A stretch of 64,000 nucleotides of DNA, from NCBI GenBank assembly GCA_950097015.1, contig CATNEN010000038.1, positions 12,642,001 to 12,706,000 of the forward strand, given 5' to 3'. The position numbers and the translations under genes were made by a program. Shown in pieces: positions 25,030 to 36,052 of the stretch (positions are counted from its first letter, which is position 1; every line of letters starts with the position of its first letter). The DNA is from Macrostomum hystrix (Eukaryota; Platyhelminthes; Macrostomidae). The notes under the pieces are model-generated. The model ran no database searches. It saw only the letters and a program-made list of their open reading frames with translations, and had not been told where the DNA came from.

Positions 25030-25665
25030 TGACTGTCAGATAGCTGCACATTCCCTGACATCCCATTGTCAGATTGCTGCACACTAACTGACATCCCATT
25101 GTCAGATTGCTGCACATTCCCTGACATCCCATTGTCAGATTGCTGCACACTAACTGACATCCCATTGTCAGATTGCTGCACACTAACTGACATCCCATTG
25201 TCAGACTGCTGCACACCAACTGACATGCCATTGTTAGTCTGCTGCACACTAACTGACATCCCATTGTCAGTCTGCTGCACACTAACTGACATGCCATTGT
25301 CAGTCTGCTGCACACTAACTGACATCCCATTGTCAGACTGCTGCACACTAACTGACATGCCATTGTCAGTCTGCTGCACACTAACTGACATGCCATTGTT
25401 AGTCTGCTGCACACTAACTGACATCCCATTGTCAGACTGCTGCACACTAACTGACATGCCATTGTCAGTCTGCTGCACACTAACTGACATGCCATTGTCA
25501 GTCTGCTGCACACTAACTGACATGCCATTGTTAGTCTGCTGCACACTAACTGACATGCCATTGTCAGTCTGCTGCACACTAACTGACATGCCATTGTCAG
25601 TCTGCTGCACACTAACTGACATGCCATTGTCAGTCTGCTGCACACTAACTGACGTCCCATTGTCC
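25030..25665. repeat. 33-bp minisatellite with internal dyads
   Basis: About 19 copies of a unit with the core CATTGTCAGTCTGCTGCACA. Many units contain the inverted pair CTGACA ... TGTCAG six bases apart. The period is a multiple of three, so long frames run through on both strands without being genes. Confidence 0.93.
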
Positions 25666-25954
25666 TATCGCATACACTTCTGAGGTCGTGGAGAATCAAG
25701 AAGCTTTGTTATACATTATTAGTTGGTGCAAAAAGAAGGAAATTGAAAGGAAAGAAACGACTTGTGCCTAAAGAAAAATTGTATGCTTTATATTTTGGAT
25801 TCAGAATTCAAGTTCTGCTACAAAATGGTGAACAAAAACTGCTTCAAAGTGTTGTTTTCATCAGTAAGAAAACCAAGTGCTTTAATAAAATCACTACTCA
25901 GTAATTGCTATAGAGGTAGTTTTAGAAACTTGTGTTCGTGTTATAATACAAGTG
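25666..25954. other. AT-rich spacer
   Basis: No feature recognised between the 33-bp array and the target-site copy of the second SINE. Confidence 0.4.
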
Positions 25955-25964
25955 TACATTACAT

Positions 25965-26276
25965 AAAAAAATAATAATTGATTACACCTGCCACAATGGA
26001 CCAGATGTGCAGCCGACAGCACAGCCGCAGCTATTGCGCGGCGCATCTGAAGGCTGCGTACTGTTCAGTCCATGGACTGGGGGGGAAGCCACACCCACCT
26101 TCAATTATGATACTCATTTACCTGCTGATGCTGGTACCCATTTAACAGTTGGGTGAACTGAAACAATGTAGAGTTATGTGTTTTGCTAAAGGAAAAATTC
26201 CAGTGGGGTAGGGAATCGAACCCTCAACTTTTAAGTCGTGAGTCCGACGCTCTAACCACAAGGATACAACCTCTTT
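25965..26276 (-). mobile_element. tRNA-derived SINE, copy 2
   Basis: Same family as 10241-10544, inverted. On the minus strand it starts AGAGGTTGTATCCTTGTGG (A box), has GGTTCGATTCC (B box, closer to consensus than in copy 1), then the shared body and the tail GGTGTAATCAATTATTAT. A 10-bp target duplication, TACATTACAT, flanks it at 25955-25964 and 26277-26286, consistent with L1-type or similar target-primed insertion. Copies differ by point changes and small indels. Confidence 0.9.
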
Positions 26277-26408
26277 TACATTACATTACATGTACAGTAC
26301 ATTACATGTACATTACATTAGTAGGAGCTCATGTTAATTTTTGAGGTAAAACAACTGTGTAACAGCTATGCCCCTTCAAATCCCACAAGATCCCAGATGC
26401 ACATTCCA

Positions 26409-29400
26409 TCACACCAGCAACCGGTCGATGATTTCTTCAGCGGCGCGTAGTCGGCCTTCGAACATGGCCTCCGCCACGCGCTGATTCGTGGCGCCAACTT
26501 TCAGAGCCGCCAGCGCAGCCAGCAGACGCGGCAGCCGGCTGAATGCGGCGACGCCAGCCTCGCCGCAAACGGTGGAACGGCAGCTGCTGGCGATGGCCAG
26601 GCAGGCGAGAGCCTGATGCCGCAGTGACTGCAGCTTCACCCGCTGCTGGCTGAGCAGGGCTGGCTGCAGCAGAACCAGGCTCTCCATCAAAGCCAGCTCG
26701 CTTGGCGAAGGTGCCAGCTCGAGCACCATGCGGAGGGGTCCGGCCAGTGCGGCGCGGCCGCACAGTTCCAGCAGGACGGCTGACGCTGTCGGATCCGTCA
26801 GCGCCGCGGCGGCGCAGTTCAGGGCCAGCAGCTGGCCCCAGCTGGCTCGCAGAAGGCAGCGACGCTCATCTGGTAGAAGCGACTGGAACAGCTGATTGCT
26901 GCTCAGCAAGCGAGTGACGACCGCCTCCAGGAGCTGATGACCACCGACACGCCTGCTAGACAGCTGATGCAGCAACGACTGTGCCGACGGCTGCGGCGGC
27001 AGCAGGAGCATTGGCGGCGGTGGAAACGGCAGCAACGGCGGCAGCAGCAGCTGGGACTGCGGCGACTGGTTTGACGTCGGCAGCTGCAGCGCCACTGGTT
27101 GTAGAAAATTTATTGGCATTGTCGGCTGCTGCTGAATTGGCGGTGTCAGCTGAGCAGCCCTAAAGCTGTGCGCAGGGTGCCGGCTTGTTGCCGAGGAGGC
27201 TGGCTGCTGCTGCTGCTGCTGCTGCTGCCGTTGCTGGCGCAGCAGATGATGATGGGCGGAGGCCAGCTTTGTAGGATCTCTGGAGCCTTTGTTCTTGCGC
27301 GGTCCACGCTCCTCTTGCACGGCTGCCGGGGGAGATAGAAGAAAGCAGATTTTAAACTGCGCTGTTTGACGTTCCATAACCAATAAATAATACATTTCCA
27401 AAGAAAACTTTTACCGCTGTTATTTTAGAAAGTTCTTGTTTGACGAAGAATTTTCTATTTTAACGAAATAATTTTTGTTTATTCGTAGAAAAGTTTAACT
27501 GCCTTTTAGTGCCTCGTAAATAAAAACTTATATTTTTCCAGCAGGCTCTTTGAAGTGTTTTGCTAAAGCGGACTATTTACTCGATGCATCAGTTCTTTCA
27601 GAGCAGATCGCTAATCAAAACTGATTAGACTGGTCGATGTACTTTTATCTATTATCTGGAGACTGATCCCTTCAGTACGGGAAGTATAAACCACTATTAT
27701 TTTATCATCACAACATTGAATTTGAACTTCAGTCTGGCTCATATAGATTATAAAATACAGCCAAATAAAAATTGTTAAACCGAACGGAACCGACTTCAAA
27801 GCCAACTGTCATGTGGCTTTAAATAATTTAATTTCGAGAAACGAGTTTGAAATTATAATCTAACTTGAAAGCACAAAACCACGCGCTCCAAACTCGAAAG
27901 CATAGTAACTAAATATGCAGACAAATTTTGATCCAATCAATTTAACTTTAAAAGGCAGTCAAATAGTTACAGACTTACTATTGCAGAAATTCGAAATTTG
28001 CCGAAATGGTTAAAGCATGATAGAGGTGTCTGTTAAATATTCCTGCTTGAGATACTCGTACCTGTTAGAGCTGCCTGTTAGAGATGCACGTTTTAGTTGC
28101 CTGTTTGAGATTCCCTGTTATACATGACTGTTAATATAGATGCCTGTTTGAGATGCCTGTTTGAGATGCCTGTTATAGATGCCTGTTATAGATGACTGTT
28201 ATAGATGCCTGTTATAGATGACTGTTATAGATGACTTTTATAGATGACTGTTTGAGATTCCCTGTTATAGATGACTGTTATAGATGCCTGTTATAGATGA
28301 CTGTTATAGATGCCTGTTATAGATGACTTTTATAGATGACTGTTATAGATGCCTGTTTGAGATTCCCTGTTATAGATGCCTGTTATAGATGACTGTTATA
28401 GATGCCTGTTATAGATGACTGTTATAGATGACTTTTATAGATGACTGTTTGAGATTCCCTGTTATAGATGACTGTTATAGATGCCTGTTATAGATGACTG
28501 TTATAGATGCCTGTTATAGATGACTGTTATAGATGACTGTTATAGATGCCTGTTATAGATGCCTGTTATAGATGACTGTTATAGATGACTGTTATAGATG
28601 CCTGTTATAGATGCCTGTTATAGATGACTTTTATAGATGACTGTTATAGATGCCTGTTTGAGATTCCCTGTTATAGATGCCTGTTATAGATGACTGTTAT
28701 AGATGCCTGTTTGAGATTCCCTGTTATAGATGCCTGTTATAGATGCCTGTTATAGATGCCTGTTATAGATGACTGTTATAGATGACTGTTATAGATGACT
28801 GTTATAGATGACTGTTATAGATGACTGTTATAGATGCCTGTTATAGATGACTGTTATAGATGCCTGTTATAGATGCCTGTTTGAGATTCCCTGTTATAGA
28901 TGACTGTTATAGATGCCTGTTTGAGATTCCCTGTTATAGATGACTGTTATAGATGCCTGTTTGAGATTCCCTGTTATAGATGACTGTTATAGATGACTGT
29001 TATAGATGACTGTTATAGATGACTGTTATAGATGCCTGTTATAGATGCCTGTTATAGATGCCTGTTATAGATGACTGTTATAGATGACTTTTATAGATGA
29101 CTGTTATAGATGCCTGTTTGAGATTCCCTGTTATAGATTACTTTTATAGATGACTGTTATAGATGCCTGTTATAGATGCCTGTTTGAGATTCCCTGTTAT
29201 AGATGACTGTTATAGATGACTGTTATAGATGACTGTTATAGATGCCTGTTTGAGATTCCCTGTTATAGATGCCTGTTATAGATGCCTGTTATAGATGACT
29301 GTTATAGATGACTGTTATAGATGCCTGTTTGAGATTCCCTGTTATAGATGACTGTTATAGATGACTGTTATAGATGACTGTTATAGATGACTGTTATAGA

Positions 29401-32400
29401 TGACTGTTATAGATGACTGTTATAGATGACTGTTATAGATGACTGTTATAGATGACTGTTATAGATGACTGTTATAGATGACTGTTATAGATGACTGTTA
29501 TAGATGCCTGTTATAGATGCCTGTTATAGATGCCTGTTATAGATGACTGTTATAGATGACTGTTATAGATGACTGTTATAGATGCCTGTTTGAGATTCCC
29601 TGTTATAGATTACTTTTATAGATGACTGTTATAGATGCCTGTTATAGATGCCTGTTATAGATGACTGTTATAGATGCCTGTTTGAGATTCCCTGTTATAG
29701 ATGACTGTTATAGATGACTGTTATAGATGACTGTTATAGATGCCTGTTTGAGATTCCCTGTTATAGATGCCTGTTATAGATGCCTGTTATAGATGACTGT
29801 TATAGATGACTGTTATAGATGCCTGTTATAGATGCCTGTTATAGATGACTTTTATAGATGACTGTTATAGATGCCTGTTTGAGATTCCCTGTTATAGATG
29901 CCTGTTATAGATGACTGTTATAGATGCCTGTTTGAGATTCCCTGTTATAGATGCCTGTTATAGATGCCTGTTATAGATGCCTGTTATAGATGACTGTTAT
30001 AGATGACTGTTATAGATGACTGTTATAGATGACTGTTATAGATGACTGTTATAGATGCCTGTTATAGATGACTGTTATAGATGCCTGTTATAGATGCCTG
30101 TTTGAGATTCCCTGTTATAGATGACTGTTATAGATGCCTGTTTGAGATTCCCTGTTATAGATGACTGTTATAGATGCCTGTTTGAGATTCCCTGTTATAG
30201 ATGACTGTTATAGATGACTGTTATAGATGACTGTTATAGATGACTGTTATAGATGCCTGTTATAGATGCCTGTTATAGATGCCTGTTATAGATGACTGTT
30301 ATAGATGACTGTTATAGATGACTGTTATAGATGCCTGTTTGAGATTCCCTGTTATAGATTACTTTTATAGATGACTGTTATAGATGCCTGTTATAGATGC
30401 CTGTTATAGATGCCTGTTATAGATGACTGTTATAGATGACTGTTATAGATGACTGTTATAGATGCCTGTTTGAGATTCCCTGTTATAGATTACTTTTATA
30501 GATGACTGTTATAGATGCCTGTTATAGATGCCTGTTATAGATGACTGTTATAGATGCCTGTTTGAGATTCCCTGTTATAGATGACTGTTATAGATGACTG
30601 TTATAGATGACTGTTATAGATGCCTGTTTGAGATTCCCTGTTATAGATTACTTTTATAGATGACTGTTATAGATGCCTGTTATAGATGCCTGTTATAGAT
30701 GACTGTTATAGATGCCTGTTTGAGATTCCCTGTTATAGATGACTGTTATAGATGACTGTTATAGATGACTGTTATAGATGCCTGTTTGAGATTCCCTGTT
30801 ATAGATGCCTGTTATAGATGCCTGTTATAGATGACTGTTATAGATGACTGTTATAGATGCCTGTTATAGATGCCTGTTATAGATGACTTTTATAGATGAC
30901 TGTTATAGATGCCTGTTTGAGATTCCCTGTTATAGATGCCTGTTATAGATGACTGTTATAGATGCCTGTTTGAGATTCCCTGTTATAGATGCCTGTTATA
31001 GATGCCTGTTATAGATGCCTGTTATAGATGACTGTTATAGATTACTGTTATAGATGACTGTTATAGATGACTGTTATAGATGACTGTTATAGATGCCTGT
31101 TATAGATGACTGTTATAGATGCCTGTTATAGATGCCTGTTTGAGATTCCCTGTTATAGATGACTGTTATAGATGCCTGTTTGAGATTCCCTGTTATAGAT
31201 GACTGTTATAGATGCCTGTTTGAGATTCCCTGTTATAGATGACTGTTATAGATGACTGTTATAGATGACTGTTATAGATGACTGTTATAGATGCCTGTTA
31301 TAGATGCCTGTTATAGATGCCTGTTATAGATGACTGTTATAGATGACTGTTATAGATGACTGTTATAGATGCCTGTTTGAGATTCCCTGTTATAGATTAC
31401 TTTTATAGATGACTGTTATAGATGCCTGTTATAGATGCCTGTTATAGATGCCTGTTATAGATGACTGTTATAGATGACTGTTATAGATGACTGTTATAGA
31501 TGCCTGTTTGAGATTCCCTGTTATAGATTACTTTTATAGATGACTGTTATAGATGCCTGTTATAGATGCCTGTTATAGATGACTGTTATAGATGCCTGTT
31601 TGAGATTCCCTGTTATAGATGACTGTTATAGATGACTGTTATAGATGACTGTTATAGATGCCTGTTTGAGATTCCCTGTTATAGATGCCTGTTATAGATG
31701 CCTGTTATAGATGACTGTTATAGATGACTGTTATAGATGCCTGTTTGAGATTCCCTGTTATAGATGACTGTTATAGATGCCTGTTATAGATGACTGTTAT
31801 AGATGCCTGTTATAGATGACTGTTATAGATGACTGTTATAGATGCCTGTTTGAGATTCCCTGTTATAGACGCCTGTTATAGATGCCCTGTTATAGACGCC
31901 TGTTAGAGATGCCTGTTCAAAATGCATGTTAGGTGCCTGTTAAAGATGCCTGTTTGAGATACCTGCTATAGATACGTTAAAGCCTGTTAAAGACTAATTT
32001 TAGAGATAAATGTTTTCTAGAAATCAGGGAAACTAGGGATAACTCCAAATTATATGTTAGAGATAATTATTTTAAAACACCTGCTACGGACACCTGTCAG
32101 CTCGCGCCGCCTCACCATTCTTGTTCATGCTGACGGCGAAGCACTTCTGCAGCCGGCAGTACGGGCACCAGTTGCGCCTGGCCTTGTCAATCAGGCAGGC
32201 GCCTTTTCCTGCTGGAATTGCGTTGTTTCCAGGAAAGGATGTTTCTATGAAAGTGGCCTTCAAAGAGACAATTGTTATACTGTAAATGGCTTGGAAGAGA
32301 CATTTTTACAAAATATAACTGCTCTGTCGCATATAGAGTTAAAAAATATCGAAAGATAGCTATAGAATCGCAGCAAGCTCGTGGAATCGTAGCTGCAGGA

Positions 32401-35400
32401 ATCGTATCAGGAACCCATGTTTACAGCTGTCTTGGAGAGAATCGAAGCTAGAGTTATTATAGAGCTTAAATCGCAGCAGGATTTTCTTTTGACCAAAGAT
32501 GATAAATATCAGAATATTTTTTCAACAATACGCGGCCGTAATGGGTTTAATGAAAAGCCGGAGCTGCAGGCCTTTCTGGGCTCATTGCGATCTGTCAGCG
32601 CCAGCGGAATAGCACAAAATATCACTATGAGTAAGAACTGTGAAGATGATATGGACTCTGTTCCTTCAGGTGCGGCTGCATTGGCTGATAACTCTTACGT
32701 TGGTATTCTACCAAACGGAAATGGAGATGGAAGAACTCATTTCGTTTATCCGCTGGAAGACTACTCATCTGAAAATTCCTGCCTGCAATCTGACCCTTCG
32801 TCCTCACGAGGGGGATCATAGTCATCAATTAGCCGCACAGTTGGATAGCATTGAAGAAAAGGAGGTTGTGCCTTACATTTGCGGCTTTGTCTTGCGAAAG
32901 TCGGCTGCTTTTAGTTGCACTGGGTGCAATAAGTTACTGTATACAGAAGGTAACCAGTATGTCTCAATTCACCTCCAGCATAAGCTATATGATGGCTGCA
33001 AATTTGGTCTGACCAACCCCTCTGCACCTGCCGTGGCTGCCTTCAACCGCATCGAAGTGGCGTTTCGGGCACAGATGTGCTATGGCTCCAGCAATAACGT
33101 ATTGCTGAAAATTTTGGATCGCTCCCATGACGATTCGCTTCCTATGTTATTTTGTCCTCAGCACACTCCCAGAGCTGCTGCAGCCAAGCGGCTTAACATC
33201 AGAATCAGGTTCCATCACTGGTGCAGAATGCAAATGCTTCAATATTTCGACAAGACAAAGCATGCAAGCCGCGTTAAAAAAAGTTAAGCAAGCTGTCGTA
33301 GCCGTACATCATTCTTTTTCATGCTTTAGTTGACATGCCATCAATTTCGTGACCTACTACGCACAGCTGTTATGCTATAGCACTGCAATTTGTTAAGTCG
33401 AACTGCTCATCTCTGTCCTCGACTTTCTTTCCCACCATGTTTTTCGTGTTCTACGCGTATTTTTATATGCGTGTAAATATAAAATAATTATAAAATTGCC
33501 AGGCGAAATAGTTCTAGCGCCAGCAACAACCTATCTAACCTATTAGATATAAATTCACTTATATTTATGAAGTTCAATTCATCAATTTCTGCAATGTCGT
33601 ACCACGTATGAGTATTCCGGCAATAAAAAATAGCAGCATTCATTCATGAAATGGTGCATAGCGCTATCAATGTCTATGGCATAAAGTGTGTGATGAGAGC
33701 GAAAACCAGATTTTTGCATTGAGTGACGTATCTTGGGTATTTATAATCTTTGCTTTTGACCTAGATTATCAGAAAATCTAATTAATAGTCTTGTAACTAG
33801 GGTCACACACCGGTTAAAGTGCTTTTAACCATAGACAACCGACAAAATCTGAGCTATAAATCGCTTAGTGTTGATAGCACATCGAATTTCAGTGACCTGC
33901 GAGATTTGAAATTAAACAACTGAAACAATGACGGAAACTTCCGCTTCGCCAGCCAAGCAGCAGCTGTCACCGAATGTCACCGAGTCATCGGACCTTGACT
34001 GGGTGTTTAAAGAGCTCGACCCTGACAGCACCGGATCGATTTCTGTCGAGGAATTCTTAAAATTTCTCACCAAACACGAACCGCCGAGGCACAGCGTCGA
34101 GCACACCGCCCGCTACATCCTGGGCCTATTCTGCAAGACCACTCCAGGCCGTTTAAACTGCTCTGAGCTGGCTGAGTACATCAATCTGTGCCGCAACGGC
34201 ACTCGTGAGGACCAGTACGGCCTGATCTTCAGGGACGCTGGGCGCAGGCAGCCGGGACTTTTGGCCAGAGATGAACTGGCCCGCCTCATCGAGGACAAGT
34301 ACAACCAGCTGCTCAAGCCTGACTTTGAAGACATCTTCGACAACTGCGACGAAGATATGGACGGCCGGCTGACATTGGAGGAGTTTATTCGGTTCATTGG
34401 CATTTACGAGCTGTGACCTGTTGGATTTTTTCCTTGCATTTGTTTGACTCTAAACTTTCTGTGAAACCATAAAAAAATTTCTTCAAGTAAAAGTATAATC
34501 TTAGCCGAAGCATAAAATGGACATTGAAATGACCTGATAACCGAAAAACTGTGTTCAGTGTTTTGCCAAAGGGACACAATTGGTTTCAGCGGAGTTAATT
34601 TGATTCCCAACCCCTCCCGGTCATACAATTGGATTCCCAACCCGTACTGGTCATGCAATTGGATTCCCAACCCGTACTGGTCATGCAATTGGATTCCCAA
34701 CCCGTACTGGTCATGCAATTGGATTCCCAACCCGTACTGGTCATAAAAATCGATTCCCAACCCCTCCCGGTCATACAATTGGATTCCCAACCCGTACTGG
34801 TCATAAAAATCGATTCCCAACCCCTCCCGGTCATACAATTAGATTCCCAACCCGTACTGGTCATAAAAATCGATTCCCAACCCCTCCCGGTCATACAATT
34901 GGATTCCCAACCCGTACTGGTCATACAATTAGATTCCCAACCCGTACTGGTCATAAAAATCGATTCCCAACCCCTCCCGGTCATACAATTGGATTCCCAA
35001 CCCGTGCTGGTCATTGAAGCCGATTCCCAACCCCTCCACCAGTCATAGAAGCCGATTCCCAACCCCTCCCGGTCATAGAAACCGATTCCCAACCCCTCCC
35101 GGTCATAGAAACCGATTCCCAACCCCTCCCGGTCATAGAAACCGATTCCCAACCCCTCCCGGTCATAGAAACCGATTCCCAACCCCTCCCGGTCATAGAA
35201 GCCGATTCCCAACCCCTCCCGGTCATAGAAACCGATTCCCAACCCCTCCTAGTCATATAAATCGATTCCCAACCCCTCCCGGTCATAGAAACCGATTCCC
35301 AACCCCTCCCGGTCATAGAAGCCTATTCCCAACCCCTCCCGGTCATAGAAGCCGATTCCCAACCCCTCCTGGTCATAGACGCCGATTCCCGACCCCTCCC

Positions 35401-35684
35401 AGTCATATAAATCGATTCCCAACCCCTCCCGGTCATAGACGCCGATTTCCGACCCCCCCAGTCATATAAATCGATTCCCAACCCCTCCCGGTCACAGAAG
35501 CCGATTCCCAACCCCTCCCAATCATGCATAGCGCGGGGCTCACAGATACAGGTGTAGCTCATTCGCTTCCTAATCGACCTCTTGAAGAAGCAGGAGCAGC
35601 CGTCGCAGCAGAACACGCCATAGTGCTTGCCGTAGCTTTTGTCTCCGCAGATTAGGCACGGCACGGGAACTGGCAGAGTGCGGC
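26409..35684 (-). CDS. NR2E (tailless/TLX-PNR)-like nuclear receptor, 5' end missing
   Basis: Three exons join in phase on the minus strand: 35684-35544 (zinc finger 1), 32211-32116 (zinc finger 2) and 27322-26409 (DBD extension, hinge, LBD). Finger 1 has [20 protein letters not shown] and FFKRSIRK; finger 2 has [25 protein letters not shown] and SMNKN; the join gives [10 protein letters not shown], typical of NR2E receptors. The hinge is rich in Q, P and L. The LBD shows [20 protein letters not shown] (helix 3-5 signature region) and ends EEIIDRLLV, like the short NR2E helix 12. It should act as a DNA-binding transcription factor in the nucleus. All eight zinc cysteines are present. The start exon was not found and the 35684 acceptor is tentative. 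Intron 1 hosts an EF-hand gene and a P-like relic; intron 2 hosts a 4-kb array. Confidence 0.85.
28017..31995. repeat. 4-kb array of 13/14-bp units with higher-order structure
   Basis: Units are mainly TGTTATAGATGCC and TGTTATAGATGAC, with interspersed TGTTTGAGATTCCC and rarer TTTTATAGATGAC. Rare TTACTTTTATAG markers at 29611, 30360, 30491, 30649, 31398 and 31529 repeat with an offset of exactly 1038 bp (29611 to 30649, 30360 to 31398, 30491 to 31529), which shows a higher-order duplication of about 1 kb. Both edges decay into diverged units. It fills most of nuclear-receptor intron 2. Confidence 0.95.
32417..33287 (+). pseudogene. P-element/THAP9-like transposase, C-terminal relic
   Basis: Two overlapping frames (32417-32821, then 32640-33287) give pieces like the C-terminal half of P-superfamily transposases: [20 protein letters not shown] (compare the IRxxGGFNxxP region of THAP9/P proteins) followed by [16 protein letters not shown] with the CTGC pair. 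A frameshift at about 32720-32810 separates them. The THAP domain, leucine zipper and GTP-binding region are absent, and no terminal repeats were found. It lies in nuclear-receptor intron 1, on the opposite strand. Assignment rests on remembered family motifs only. Confidence 0.55.
33288..33927. other. Spacer with probable promoter of the EF-hand gene
   Basis: AT-rich DNA between the P-like relic and the EF-hand start. No core promoter element could be assigned. Confidence 0.4.
33928..34416 (+). CDS. Small EF-hand calcium-binding protein, single exon
   Basis: A complete intronless frame of 162 residues begins at AACAATGA and ends TGA. EF-hand loops are visible at about residues 31-42 ([12 protein letters not shown]) and 141-152 ([12 protein letters not shown]), both with good calcium-ligand spacing; a middle pair around residues 65-80 and 100-115 is degenerate. 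This is the calmodulin-like four-hand layout with ends active and centre lost. No signal peptide or membrane segment is seen, so it should be cytosolic. It lies inside intron 1 of the nuclear receptor on the opposite strand, between the P-like relic and the 30-bp array. The exact family is not recognised; the lack of introns could mean a retrocopy or a small-gene family. Confidence 0.85.
   Translation: MTETSASPAKQQLSPNVTESSDLDWVFKELDPDSTGSISVEEFLKFLTKHEPPRHSVEHTARYILGLFCKTTPGRLNCSELAEYINLCRNGTREDQYGLIFRDAGRRQPGLLARDELARLIEDKYNQLLKPDFEDIFDNCDEDMDGRLTLEEFIRFIGIYEL
34603..35525. repeat. 30-bp minisatellite in nuclear-receptor intron 1
   Basis: About 30 copies of a unit with the core GATTCCCAACCCCTCCCGGT, in two blocks: one dominated by ACAATTGGATTCCC/AAAAATCGATTCCC variants (34603-35030) and one by GAAGCCGATTCCC/GAAACCGATTCCC variants (35040-35525). 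On the gene strand the array starts within about 20 bases of the donor at 35543. Confidence 0.94.
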
Positions 35685-35744
35685 CTGGGTGAAATTTCGA
35701 TGTTTTTCTGGTGTCCTTTAGAGCTTCTATAGTAATCCAATGCG

Positions 35745-36052
35745 ACTTGTGGAAGCGCCAGGCCGGAAGCGACGGGGGTGTAAGTGACACAGGCAGAAGC
35801 GACAGAGGTGGAAGCGACTGGGGCGGAAGTGACACAGGCGGAAGCGACAGGGTGGAAGCGACAGGCGCGGAAGCGACAGGGGTGGAAGTGACACACGCGG
35901 AAGCGACAGGGGTGGAAGTGACACAGGCGGAAGCGACAGGGGTGGAAGCGACAGGGGCGGAAGCGACACGAGCGGAAGCGACACGAGCGGAAGCGACACG
36001 AGCGGAAGCGACTGGGGCGGAAACGACTGGGGTGGAAGCGACAGGCGCGGAA
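35745..36052. repeat. 15-bp minisatellite
   Basis: About 20 copies of units such as GGAAGCGACAGGGGT and GGAAGCGACACGAGC. It lies upstream (gene strand) of the first identified nuclear-receptor exon, so it is probably in another intron of that gene. Frames are open on both strands because the period is five codons. Confidence 0.9.

Noticed and set aside
25013-25699. Frames of more than 200 codons with QQTDNGMSVSV-type repeats
   Set aside because: Eleven-codon period of the 33-bp array, open on both strands in several frames.
28017-31995. CRISPR array
   Set aside because: Repeats are directly adjacent without unique spacers, the DNA is clearly from an intron-bearing eukaryote, and no cas gene exists.
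34404-35469. Frames through the 30-bp array, both strands
   Set aside because: Ten-codon period of an intronic minisatellite; only the end of one such frame (35544-35684) is a real exon.
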